Shown in pieces: positions 38,196-46,900 of a stretch of 64,000 nucleotides of DNA (position 1 is the stretch's first letter; every line of letters starts with the position of its first letter). The stretch covers positions 1,550,001 to 1,614,000 of the forward strand of contig NZ_OY762899.1 of the NCBI RefSeq assembly GCF_963666545.1, written 5' to 3'. Both the position numbers and the translations under genes were made by a program. The notes beneath the pieces are model-generated. The model was not told the origin of the DNA and did no database searches. It saw only the letters and a program-made list of their open reading frames with translations. The DNA comes from an uncultured Bacteroides sp. Lineage in GTDB: Bacteria; Bacteroidota; Bacteroidia; Bacteroidales; Bacteroidaceae.

Positions 38196-38220
38196 CATGA
38201 AACGCACAACAAATTAAGTT

Positions 38221-39432
38221 ATGAACCAACAATTCCTCAAAGAGATAGAGATAGGATCTAAAAATGCACTTGTCAAAAAGCGCATCATTACACATTATAT
38301 ATATAATGGTAGCTCTACCATAACGGATCTATCGAAAGAGCTGGACTTGAGTGTGCCCACCGTCACTAAGTTCATTGGCGAAATGTGCGAGGACGGATAT
38401 CTTAATGACTATGGAAAGCTTGAAACGAGCGGCGGCAGACATCCAAGTTTATATGGACTGAATCCGGAATCAGGTTACTTCATCGGAGTAGATATTAAAA
38501 AATTCGCTATTAACATCGGTATCATCAACTTCAAAGGTGATATGGCGGAGCTTAAAATGAACATTCCTTATAAACTTGAGAACTCTATTGAAGGAATGAA
38601 CGAATTATGTAAACTTGTCCTAAACTTCATCAAAAAGCTAACAATTAATAAGGAGAAAATTCTAAATATCAACTTCAATATCTCCGGACGTGTGAATCCC
38701 GAGTCGGGATATAGCTTCAGCCTGTTTAACTTTGAAGAACGTCCACTTGCCGAGGTACTGACCGAAAAGCTTAAATACAAGGTTACCATAGACAATGACA
38801 CACGTGCGATGACTTACGGTGAATACATGCAAGGATGTGTAAAGGGAGAAAAGGACATCATTTTCGTCAACGTAAGTTGGGGTATTGGGATTGGTATCAT
38901 CATCGATGGAAAAGTGTACAACGGAAAATCGGGGTTTGCCGGAGAGTTCGGACACGTCAACACATTCGATAATGAGATTATCTGTCACTGCGGCAAGAAA
39001 GGTTGCCTGGAAACAGAGGCGTCGGGAGCTGCACTTCATCGCATCTTGCTCGAACGAGTGCGAAATGGCGAGAATTCAATTCTAACAGAACGAATAGCAA
39101 CAGAAAACGAAAACCCGCTAACACTCGACGAAATTATTTCAGCAGTAACCAAAGAAGATCTGCTATGCATCGAAATCGTTGAGGAAATAGGGCAAAAGTT
39201 AGGCAAACAGATTGCCGGATTGATCAACATATTCAATCCGGAGTTGGTCATTATCGGTGGCACCCTGTCACTAACGGAAGATTACATAACTCAGCCTATC
39301 AAGACAGCTATTCGGAAATACTCTTTAAACCTGGTCAACAAAGACTCAGTCATCATGACTTCAAAACTGAAAGACCGTGCAGGAATCGTAGGAGCATGCA
39401 TGCTAGCCAGAAGCCGCATGTTCGAAGATTAA
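38221..39432 (+). CDS. ROK-family transcriptional regulator/sugar kinase
   Basis: 403 residues. An N-terminal winged helix (residues about 20-70, STITDLSKELDLSVPTVTKFIGEM) precedes a ROK ATPase-fold domain. The latter has DNDTRAMTYGEYM, VSWGIGIGIIIDGK and the zinc motif GHVN...CHCGKKGCLETEASG. NagC/Mlc-type ROK repressors bind DNA until a sugar or sugar phosphate ligand releases them. Its divergent placement next to the catabolic operon makes it the likely local regulator. No hybrid two-component, SusR or ECF sigma/anti-sigma gene is associated with the SusCD pair, which is unusual. Confidence 0.88.
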   Translation: MNQQFLKEIEIGSKNALVKKRIITHYIYNGSSTITDLSKELDLSVPTVTKFIGEMCEDGYLNDYGKLETSGGRHPSLYGLNPESGYFIGVDIKKFAINIGIINFKGDMAELKMNIPYKLENSIEGMNELCKLVLNFIKKLTINKEKILNINFNISGRVNPESGYSFSLFNFEERPLAEVLTEKLKYKVTIDNDTRAMTYGEYMQGCVKGEKDIIFVNVSWGIGIGIIIDGKVYNGKSGFAGEFGHVNTFDNEIICHCGKKGCLETEASGAALHRILLERVRNGENSILTERIATENENPLTLDEIISAVTKEDLLCIEIVEEIGQKLGKQIAGLINIFNPELVIIGGTLSLTEDYITQPIKTAIRKYSLNLVNKDSVIMTSKLKDRAGIVGACMLARSRMFED

Positions 39433-39436
39433 TCAC

Positions 39437-40348
39437 TTAAACATCGAAGGAATGAGCCATCTCCCTGCTGAAAATATCTTGTAAAAGAGCTATTTCCTTT
39501 GCATAGATGGTTTTCTTTCGCTGTACAAAATATAATGTATTGATAAGTGGGGAACTTCCTTCCCAAACGAGTTGAATCTTACCCTTGTCTAATTCCTTCC
39601 CACCCAAGAAATCTGGAATTACAGCAAACCCTTCCTTATCTGATATGCAACGAATAATCGAACTTAGATTAGGAACAATATAGCTCGGCTCAAATTCAGC
39701 CCGCTTCTTAAAGTTGTGCAACCAAAAGTTCCTAAGATGTTCCATATCGCCTGTTGTTCCAAACCAAGTCTGCACGTTTAACCATTTCTCACAAGCTTTG
39801 ATGTCAGCTTGTGCTGCTATTGCCTTAAACTCTGAAACATCACTTTTCGAACCGGCAACCAGTATCAACTGTTCTTTTGAAAAAGGCGTATAAGATACAT
39901 TCAGTGAATCATCTTTCTGCGGAGTTATCACAAAATCGAGTAATCCTTTATCAAGGGAACTAAGCATCTCCTGATAGTCGCCAAATCTGGATATTAAGTT
40001 AAACGGCAACTCGCTTATATAAGGTTCCAACACAAACTGAAAAGTTTCAAAACACATACCAATACTGATACCGACACGATTGGATGCACAATTCCTGAAG
40101 AAATGTTTTTCCGCTGTTTCCAATTGCTTCACCGGATCAACAATTGCGTTATAGAGCATCTTACCATGTTCGGTAGGCAACATCTTGCGTGTGCCTCTAT
40201 CGAATAACTTATAGCCTATATGCGCCTCCAAAGAATTCAGGTGCAGACTCACTCCGGGTTGGGAAATATATAATTTATTTGCCGCCGAAGTGAGTGAACC
40301 CGTTTCGTAGATAGCTTTAAAAGTCCTAAACCATTCAAAATTAACCAT
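39437..40348 (-). CDS. LysR-family transcriptional regulator
   Basis: 303 residues with an N-terminal winged helix-turn-helix (FKAIYETGSLTSAANKLYISQPGVSLHLNSLE, broken here at residues about 9-40) and a periplasmic-binding-like effector domain. It is divergent from an NAD(P)H-dependent oxidoreductase gene and an aldo-keto reductase gene, which it probably activates in response to an electrophile or quinone; this is inference. Its own -7 box (40375-40382) is followed at once by a perfect palindrome, consistent with autorepression. It converges with the ROK gene, the stops being 5 bp apart. Confidence 0.88.
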   Translation of the reverse strand: MVNFEWFRTFKAIYETGSLTSAANKLYISQPGVSLHLNSLEAHIGYKLFDRGTRKMLPTEHGKMLYNAIVDPVKQLETAEKHFFRNCASNRVGISIGMCFETFQFVLEPYISELPFNLISRFGDYQEMLSSLDKGLLDFVITPQKDDSLNVSYTPFSKEQLILVAGSKSDVSEFKAIAAQADIKACEKWLNVQTWFGTTGDMEHLRNFWLHNFKKRAEFEPSYIVPNLSSIIRCISDKEGFAVIPDFLGGKELDKGKIQLVWEGSSPLINTLYFVQRKKTIYAKEIALLQDIFSREMAHSFDV

Positions 40349-40359
40349 ATCTTACATCT

Positions 40360-40373
40360 ATCATAATTATGAT
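40360..40373. promoter_or_regulatory. Perfect 14-bp palindrome, candidate LysR operator
   Basis: ATCATAATTATGAT is a perfect inverted repeat in the divergent region between the LysR gene and its neighbour. It lies directly downstream of the LysR -7 box, covering the expected start of transcription. Confidence 0.5.
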
Positions 40374-40374
40374 G

Positions 40375-40382
40375 CAAATATA
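40375..40382 (-). promoter_or_regulatory. -7 box for the LysR gene
   Basis: TATATTTG on the minus strand, 27 bp upstream of the LysR ATG and abutting the palindrome at 40360-40373. Confidence 0.5.
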
Positions 40383-40418
40383 TGAATTATATTATTTTAT
40401 TTATGCGAATAATCTATG

Positions 40419-40426
40419 TAATTTTG
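40419..40426 (+). promoter_or_regulatory. -7 box for the oxidoreductase-aldo/keto reductase operon
   Basis: TAATTTTG fits TAnnTTTG and is 26 bp before the ATG at 40453. The palindrome lies about 45 bp upstream of it, a position suited to an activator site. Confidence 0.5.
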
Positions 40427-40452
40427 CAGCATAAACAAAATGAGATAAAAAG

Positions 40453-41049
40453 ATGAAGAAGATTTATGTAATAAACGGGGCACCAAAGTTTGCCCACTCA
40501 GGTGGAGAGTTCAATAAGACTCTTTCCTCATGGACTATTGATTATTTTAATAGTCTTGGGAACTACGAGATGAAATACACGGATATAAATGAGGAATATA
40601 GCCTGGAAGAAGAAGTCGCTAAATATGTATGGGCTGATCTGGTTATCTACCATACCCCGATCTGGTGGTTCCAGATACCCAATGAATTCAAGAAATTCTT
40701 TGATGAGGTACTGACAGCGGGACACAAAAATGGGATATACTTTAGTGACGGCAGGCGTTCAGCAAATCCCAAGAGAAACTATGGTAAAGGCGGATTATTG
40801 CAAGGCAAAAAGTACATGCTTACCACAACGTGGAATGCTCCGTTGGAAGCTTTCACACTCGAAGATGAGTTCTTTCAGCAACACAGCGTTGATGAAGGTG
40901 TCATGTTCGGCTTTCATAAGATGAATGCCTTCATTGGCATGAGCCAGCTTGAGAGTTTCCATTTTTATGATATCATGAAAGCGCCCGACATAGAGTACTA
41001 TCACAAAGTATATAAAGAGCATTTAGATCAAATCATTCAATCATTATAG
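40453..41049 (+). CDS. NAD(P)H-dependent oxidoreductase, flavodoxin-like fold (MdaB/KefF type)
   Basis: 198 residues. It has an N-terminal flavodoxin-like strand-loop (IYVINGAPKFAHSGGEFNKTL) for FMN/FAD phosphate, a VIYHTPIWWFQIPNEFKKFFDEV dimer/flavin block (interrupted here at FKKF), and a GKKYMLTTTWNAP segment. It matches MdaB-type quinone reductases, which carry out two-electron reduction of quinones or nitro compounds in the cytoplasm. It is divergent from a LysR regulator and 50 bp upstream of an aldo-keto reductase gene, suggesting a redox-detoxification pair. Confidence 0.87.
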   Translation: MKKIYVINGAPKFAHSGGEFNKTLSSWTIDYFNSLGNYEMKYTDINEEYSLEEEVAKYVWADLVIYHTPIWWFQIPNEFKKFFDEVLTAGHKNGIYFSDGRRSANPKRNYGKGGLLQGKKYMLTTTWNAPLEAFTLEDEFFQQHSVDEGVMFGFHKMNAFIGMSQLESFHFYDIMKAPDIEYYHKVYKEHLDQIIQSL

Positions 41050-41099
41050 AACAAGCGGGTTTAATTATTTGTTTCATTAGAAATAATACAGAAAAGATT

Positions 41100-41921
41100 A
41101 TGGAGACATTTACATTAAACAACGGAGTAAACATTCCTTCCATAGGCCTTGGCGTATGGCGAATTGATGATGCGGAGATTGCTTATAAAACGATAGAACT
41201 GGCTTTATCTTTAGGCTACAGACATATTGATACTGCTATGATTTACGGAAACGAAGAGGCTGTAGGAAAGGCTATCAAAGATTCCGGCATAGCGCGAGAA
41301 GAGATTTTCTTAACCACCAAACTATGGAATGATGACCAACGGTCGGGCAGAGTAGCGGAAGCAATAGATGCCAGCCTGGAAAGATTGGGGATGGACTACG
41401 TCGACTTATACTTGGTTCACTGGCCGGTCAAAGAAACGTATGTAAGTGTATGGAAAAAGATGGAAGAGGTTTATAAAAGCGGCAAAGCCAAAGTGATTGG
41501 CGTGAGCAACTATCAGCCTCATCATCTTGACGATTTATTGCAAGTTGCCGAAGTGGTGCCTGCGGTCAATCAGATAGAGTGTAATCCTTATCTCACGCAA
41601 GAGGCTGTTATCGCATATTGCAAAGGAAAGGGTATTTATCCAGAAGCTTGGGGACCGTTAGGTGCAGGCAAAACGGATTTATTGATTGATCCTGTCATTA
41701 CTGACATTGCTAAAGCTCATGGTAAATCTGCTGCTCAAGTGGTTTTACGCTGGAATGTTCAATGCAATGTCATTGTGATACCTAAATCGGTACACAAAGA
41801 CCGATTAATTGAGAATCTGAGCGCTACCGACTTCACTCTCACAGCAGAGGAAATCGAACAGATAAGCAGTCTGGACAAGAATCTACGATTAGGTTCTCAT
41901 CCTGATGACTTCGATTTCTAA
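41100..41921 (+). CDS. Aldo/keto reductase
   Basis: 273 residues, TIM barrel of the AKR superfamily. The tetrad is Asp in GYRHIDTAMIYGNE, Tyr in the same motif, Lys in FLTTKLWN, and His in YLVHWPVK. The C-terminal NADPH-binding segment is IPKSVHKDRLIENL. The length and sequence fit the AKR5/2,5-diketo-gluconate reductase-like group, reducing aldehydes or ketones with NADPH. It probably forms an operon with the flavodoxin-like gene and is induced with it by LysR. A structured element follows its stop. Confidence 0.92.
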   Translation: METFTLNNGVNIPSIGLGVWRIDDAEIAYKTIELALSLGYRHIDTAMIYGNEEAVGKAIKDSGIAREEIFLTTKLWNDDQRSGRVAEAIDASLERLGMDYVDLYLVHWPVKETYVSVWKKMEEVYKSGKAKVIGVSNYQPHHLDDLLQVAEVVPAVNQIECNPYLTQEAVIAYCKGKGIYPEAWGPLGAGKTDLLIDPVITDIAKAHGKSAAQVVLRWNVQCNVIVIPKSVHKDRLIENLSATDFTLTAEEIEQISSLDKNLRLGSHPDDFDF

Positions 41922-41965
41922 TAGCCTCTTCCACAAGAAGTCTTTGTATAAGCCTAGTGGAAAAA

Positions 41966-42046
41966 GGAAAAATCGGCAAATACACGATCGATGTATAGCA
42001 CCTGAAAAGCAGGCTGGCGTACACGAACTTGTATCTGCCGATTTCC
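41966..42046 (+). other. Structured intergenic element with competing stems
   Basis: AAATCGGCA (41970-41978) pairs perfectly with TGCCGATTT (42036-42044). The helix can extend past one A-C mismatch through ATACA (41980-41984) with TGTAT (42030-42034). The same ATACA also pairs with TGTAT at 41992-41996, so the two folds exclude each other. An inner CCTG-AAAAG-CAGG hairpin lies between. It sits between the aldo-keto reductase stop and the tcdA promoter. It may be a terminator-like or attenuator RNA; no T-tract follows it and it is not a tRNA (no T-loop). Confidence 0.4.
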
Positions 42047-42063
42047 ATTCAAAATATTTATTG

Positions 42064-42071
42064 TATTTTTG
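42064..42071 (+). promoter_or_regulatory. -7 box for tcdA
   Basis: TATTTTTG matches TAnnTTTG, 27 bp upstream of the tcdA ATG. No -33 TTTG was found at standard spacing. Confidence 0.45.
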
Positions 42072-42098
42072 CAGCCTTAAATAAGCAAGAAGTAACCT

Positions 42099-42899
42099 AT
42101 GGGACTGGAAAAGGGTATTTTTAAAAGAACAGAATTATTATTAGGCAATGACTTGATGAGCAAGATTGCCAACACAAAAGTGATCATCTTTGGAGTAGGC
42201 GGCGTGGGTAGTTGGTGTGCCGAGAGCCTTGTCAGATCGGGCATCAGCCTCTTAACGATAGTAGACTCTGACCGCATCTGCGTAACGAACATCAACCGCC
42301 AACTGATGGCGACAACCAAAACCGTAGGGCAGGTAAAAGTAGAAGCTCTCAAAGCCCGTTTGCTCGAGATCAATCCGAAAGCAGAGATTAATGCTTTGCA
42401 ACAAATCTATAGTGCCGAAACGTCGGACTCTTTTCATTTAGATGAATATGACTACATCATTGATGCGATAGATAGCCTCGAAAACAAAGCCGAACTCATT
42501 CGCACCGCCACTAAAACCAAAGCCGTTTTATTTTCTTCCATGGGAGCCGCGCTAAAAATGGATCCGACAAAGATTAAGGTAGCTGAGTTTTGGAAGGTAA
42601 TCGGTTGCCCGCTGGCAAGGGCTCTTCGCAATAAGCTAAAGAAAGGGGAACGACCTTCTAAGAAATTCCTATGCGTGTTTAGTGAAGAATTGCTCGAAAA
42701 CAAAGGAGGAAATTCGTCGTGCGGCACCGAACAGTGTCTTTGCCCCAAAGCAAAGAATGGCCCGGGCGATCCTGACTTAGTGAACCATGAGTGGTGCAGC
42801 CTGAAAGCCCGCATCAATGGAACATTGGCGCACAGTACAGCTATCTTTGGCTTTACCATCGCCGGGCTGGTAATGCAAGACTTATATAATAAGGAGTGA
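42099..42899 (+). CDS. tcdA: tRNA threonylcarbamoyladenosine dehydratase
   Basis: 266 residues of the ThiF/E1-like family. It has nucleotide-binding FGVGGVGSWCAESLVRSGI, VDSDRICVTNINRQL with the NxxRQ adenylation motif, YDYIIDAIDSLENKAEL, and the C-terminal TcdA-type NHEWCSLKARINGTLAHSTAIFG region. TcdA cyclises t6A37 of ANN-decoding tRNAs to ct6A using ATP. The gene is monocistronic, with its own -7 box and a strong terminator beginning at its stop codon. Confidence 0.92.
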   Translation: MGLEKGIFKRTELLLGNDLMSKIANTKVIIFGVGGVGSWCAESLVRSGISLLTIVDSDRICVTNINRQLMATTKTVGQVKVEALKARLLEINPKAEINALQQIYSAETSDSFHLDEYDYIIDAIDSLENKAELIRTATKTKAVLFSSMGAALKMDPTKIKVAEFWKVIGCPLARALRNKLKKGERPSKKFLCVFSEELLENKGGNSSCGTEQCLCPKAKNGPGDPDLVNHEWCSLKARINGTLAHSTAIFGFTIAGLVMQDLYNKE

Positions 42900-42928
42900 G
42901 GGTGTGTCAGTTTTGACACACCCTTTTT
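42900..42928 (+). terminator. Rho-independent terminator of tcdA
   Basis: A perfect 10-bp stem GGGTGTGTCA / TGACACACCC with a four-base loop is followed by TTTTT. It directly abuts the tcdA stop and may also act on the convergent hicAB transcript. Confidence 0.9.
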
Positions 42929-42936
42929 AACAGCAA

Positions 42937-43347
42937 CTATACAACCGATAAAAACTCTTCTCCTATTTTATGTAGCCCATCGACAATACGTTTGCGTTGC
43001 TCCGGCCGTGGCTTCTTAAGCCCATTGGCATAATGACTAAGCTGCCTTTCATTAATGCCCGAAGCTCGTGCAATAGCCGCAATAGACGTAAACTTCTCAC
43101 AACTGCGAAGTAGCGCAGACGTTTCCAGTATAAATTCAATTTCATAGTCACCTTTTTGCAACCATTCAGGAACACCATCGCCATCCTGAAGCATTCCCTC
43201 GATATGAAATTGTAGTGCTTCTTTAAAAGCTGCCTTTGCACCTTCAAATGTTTTATCAGTAACAACAATGCAGCCTTCAACCTGTTTCCCGTTGCCAACA
43301 CAATAATTGCGTCCGCTCCAACTAATAAACGCTTCAACTTTTCCCAT
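42937..43347 (-). CDS. hicB: HicB-family antitoxin
   Basis: 136 residues. The N-terminal HicB-like domain (VEAFISWSGRNYCVGN, VVTDKTFEGAKAAFKEALQFHIEGM) precedes a C-terminal Xre-type helix-turn-helix (TSIAAIARASGINERQLSHYANG). HicB neutralises the HicA RNase and represses the operon through its DNA-binding domain. It follows hicA by 26 bp in the usual toxin-first order. The domain order and length are normal for DNA-binding HicB proteins. Confidence 0.88.
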   Translation of the reverse strand: MGKVEAFISWSGRNYCVGNGKQVEGCIVVTDKTFEGAKAAFKEALQFHIEGMLQDGDGVPEWLQKGDYEIEFILETSALLRSCEKFTSIAAIARASGINERQLSHYANGLKKPRPEQRKRIVDGLHKIGEEFLSVV

Positions 43348-43373
43348 ACTGCTTTTTATTTAATGGCAAGTGA

Positions 43374-43568
43374 TTATTTCCACCCTGCCTGTTTCCAGAT
43401 ACTATTTAATAACTCTTGACTTAGCGTTTCGCTTGGCTTTCCTCTTAAGGTAACCTTTCCGCTTAGTGTAGGATGCTTAAATTGCCTATGATCTCCTTTG
43501 GTGTAACTTAAAAACCAACCATTCTCCTTAAGCAACTTAAGAACCTCTCCAACTTTATATTTTTTCAT
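43374..43568 (-). CDS. hicA: HicA-family mRNA interferase toxin
   Basis: 64 residues from the ATG at 43568 (MKKYKVGEVLKLLKENGW). An in-frame extension to 43634 is rejected because a full promoter lies within it. The double-stranded-RNA-binding-like HicA fold is shown by GWFLSYTKGDHRQFKHP, with the catalytic His in GDHRQF, and SGKVTLRGKPSETL. HicA cleaves mRNA and is inhibited by the HicB encoded just downstream. Length is typical. Confidence 0.9.
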   Translation of the reverse strand: MKKYKVGEVLKLLKENGWFLSYTKGDHRQFKHPTLSGKVTLRGKPSETLSQELLNSIWKQAGWK

Positions 43569-43592
43569 TGTATGTGCTATTGCCCGACCCTG

Positions 43593-43623
43593 CAAAGGTA
43601 GTAATATCAATACTATAATCAAA
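43593..43623 (-). promoter_or_regulatory. Complete Bacteroides promoter for hicAB
   Basis: On the minus strand TTTG (43620-43623), a 19-bp spacer and TACCTTTG (43593-43600) match the -33/-7 consensus exactly. The expected transcription start is near 43586, which fixes the hicA start at 43568. Confidence 0.75.
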
Positions 43624-43751
43624 TAAAAAAGCACGTGAATAGTAGTAACATTAATACTCTTTAAGAAAGGAATGAGGATGTGTCAAAGGCTGATCGTCCT
43701 CATCTAATTCTTCTTTTTGTCTGTCATCAATCAAAATTAGGCTCAATTTGA

Positions 43752-43781
43752 TTTGTTATTCAGTATATATTCATATATTTG
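43752..43781 (+). promoter_or_regulatory. Predicted promoter for putA
   Basis: TTTG (43752-43755), an 18-bp spacer and TATATTTG (43774-43781) resemble the Bacteroides -33/-7 promoter. They lie about 190 bp before the putA ATG. The remaining 43635-43974 region is AT-rich and holds one short inverted repeat (ATGAGGA ... TCCTCAT near 43676-43707) but no other recognisable element. Confidence 0.5.
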
Positions 43782-43974
43782 CCAAGAAGCATACTTTATA
43801 ACGCATCTTTTTGAGTTATGGAAAAACAGTATTTACTCTTTAACAGGTTCTCACAGCAGGCATTGCAAACCTTGCATCGCTATAGAGCCGTACAATTTAG
43901 CCCCACCACATTTATGTTTTAATCGATGAGATAGAAATCTTTTTTCGTTTCACTTATTAAAAACATAAATTAAA

Positions 43975-46900
43975 ATGAATAATCCCACTATACAAGAAGT
44001 ACAAGATTGGGTGTTGAAGCTTCATGCCCAATGCGAAGAGGTAATGACCGATGAAGAGCGCAAAGAGCAACACAAGTATGCAACCATGGTTCAACGCCCT
44101 GGCGACAAAGCGTTCTTATCTAAAATGCTCGATGAATCGTCACAAATTCGTGATAATAAAAAACTGGCCAAACGCATCAATATCCTCATAGAAAAATATG
44201 GCATACCCGAATTTCTAAATAAGAGAGATACCTTCTTATTCAAAATGTATCATTCTTTCGGATACTATTTTAGCACGATAGCGATCCCTATTATCAAGAA
44301 ACGCCTACGAATGGATACATCTAAAGTTATCATCAACGAGGCACGACCTAAGTTGACCAAACATTTGGCCAAACGTTTTCATCAGAAGATCGGGCAGAAC
44401 GTAAATCTGCTCGGTGAAGTAGTGCTGGGAAACAAAGAAGCCGACCATCGCTATTTACATTATCTAGAGGCACTCGAATCTTCCGATATCAACTATATCT
44501 CCGTAAAAATATCAGGAATCTATGCGCAGACGCATGCGCTGAACTACAAAGAGAGCTTTCCTGAACTCGTTAATCGTATGTCTGCCCTCTATCAGAAAGC
44601 CATCGACTTCCCTTATGTAGACGAAGATGGAGTCACCAGACCCAAGTTTATCAATCTGGACATGGAAGAGTACAAAGATACTCACTTCACCATGCGTCTG
44701 TTTAAAGAGGTGCTCAGCAAACCTGAATTTAAGGACTATTCAGCCGGAATTGTGATACAAGCTTATCTGCCGGATGCTTACGGCTTCCAAACCGAGCTCC
44801 TCGAATTTGCAAAGGAGAGAGTGGCTCAAGGGGGTGCTCCTGTAAAGATGCGCTTAGTGAAAGGATGTAATCTCGAAATGGAGAGTGTCACTTCCTCCCT
44901 TCGCGGATGGCCTAACCCCATACGTACTTCCAAGATAGAGGTAGATGCCAATTATCTACACCTGCTCGAGAGAGGTTTGCTAGCTGAAAATGCTGCTTGT
45001 CTTCGCATAGGGGTGGCTTCGCACAATCTCTTCACCATTGCTTATGCTTACCTGCTGAGTCAGAAGTACGGTTCAACACAGTACATGACTTTCGAGATGC
45101 TCGAAGGTATGGCCAATCATCTTTGGCGGGCACAGTCCAAATTAGGTAATCGGGTCATTCTCTACACGCCGGTAGTGAAAGATGAGCATTTTCTCAATGC
45201 AGTGTCCTATCTGGTTCGCCGTCTCGACGAAAACACGGGCCCTGAAAACTTCCTCTCCTACTCATTCAACCTAAAGCCGGGTAGCAAGAGTTGGACTTTC
45301 TTAGAAAAGCAATTCGAAGAGGCTTACCGGATGAAAGATAACATTACGCACGCTCCTACCCGAACACAAGATCGTAACAAGCCTTATGTTTCTGTACCTC
45401 CGGCCAATGAATTCATCAACGAACCGGATACCGATTTCGACTTGCCTCAAAATCAACAATGGGTAGAAAGTATTATCGGTAAATGGAAAAAAGGAAAAGA
45501 AGAAGAGCCGTTCATCCTGCCCTTGCAGATAGGAGCTGAGACTGTGATTACCGAAAAGAGGCATGTTTACCTGGATCGCTGCCAGAACGACGAAGTGAAA
45601 ATTTGCGAAATGTCTCAGGCCGACACCGAACAGATAAAGAAGATTATCGCCATTGCCGATGCCGATCCCACAGGTTGGCGACAGACGACTCTGGCTAAAC
45701 GTCATGAGATAATGTATGCGGCAGCCAATAACTTAGCCGAGATGCGGGGCGACTTAATCGGTTGCATGTGTGCAGTAACGGGCAAAACCGTTACGGAAGG
45801 CGATGTAGAAGTATCCGAAGGGATAGATTTCGTCCGTTTCTACCCCACTTCGATGAAGACATTCGAGGCGCTAGAGGATATTAGCATCACTCCAAAGGGA
45901 ACAATCCTTGTGATCTCTCCGTGGAACTTCCCTTGCGCCATTCCTATTGGCGGCGTCTCAGCAGCACTGGCCGGTGGTAACACCGTCATTCTGAAACCTG
46001 CCACCGTAGCAGCACCTGTGGCATGGATGTTTGCTCAGGCCTTTTGGGAAGCAGGTGTGCCTAAAGAGGCACTTCAGGTAGTGATTACCGACAGAGAGGC
46101 GCTCAAAGTACTGACCACAGCACCACAGATCAAGCACATCATTCTCACAGGTGGCACGGAGACGGCGCTAAGTATCGCTAAAGCCAATCCGGCAACACCC
46201 CTATCAGCCGAAACAGGAGGTAAGAATGCAATCATCCTCACTGCATCGGGAGACAGAGATCACGCCATCATGAATGTGGTGACCTCCGCCTTTGGCAATG
46301 CCGGACAGAAATGTTCCGCTTGTTCACTGCTGCTGGTTGAACGATCGGTGTACGAGGATCCTTCCTTCAAAGAGAAGTTGATTGACGCCGCCACCAGTAT
46401 GAAGGTAGGCAGCGTATGGAATCCGGGCAATGTAGTGGGCCCTATGATTACTAACAACAATGAGAAACTGCTGAAAGCTTTCACACTCGAGCCCGGCGAA
46501 GAATGGTTAGTTGCCCCCCGCTTCCTCGACGAAAAGAAATACCTCCTTGCCCCTACCATCAAATGGGGAGTGAAACAGGGAAGTTATTCCTTCTGCACCG
46601 AGCTATTCGGCCCCATGCTTAGCGTTGTCTGTATCGAGAATCTGGAAGAAGGGATTCGGTTGGTGAACAGTCTCGACTATGGACTTACCTCCGGCCTACA
46701 GAGTTTGGATGAAGACGAACAAGCACTTTGGAGAAAGAGGATAGAAGCAGGCAATCTCTATATCAATCGAGGTATCACAGGCGCTATTGTCAACCGTCAG
46801 CCCTTCGGTGGCATGAAGTTATCTGCCTTTGGTGGCGGACTAAAAGCGGGAGGCCCTAACTACTGCACCTCTTTCGTAAACATCGTCGATAAGGGAGCAA

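Noticed and set aside
41966-42046. tRNA gene suggested by the cloverleaf-like set of stems
   Set aside because: No T-arm GTTC-type loop, D-loop GG or plausible anticodon stem; the closing stem is 9 bp and the alternative pairing conflicts with a cloverleaf.
43569-43634. N-terminal extension of HicA
   Set aside because: A full -33/-7 promoter (43593-43623) occupies it and HicA proteins normally begin just before the KYKVGEVLK-like strand.
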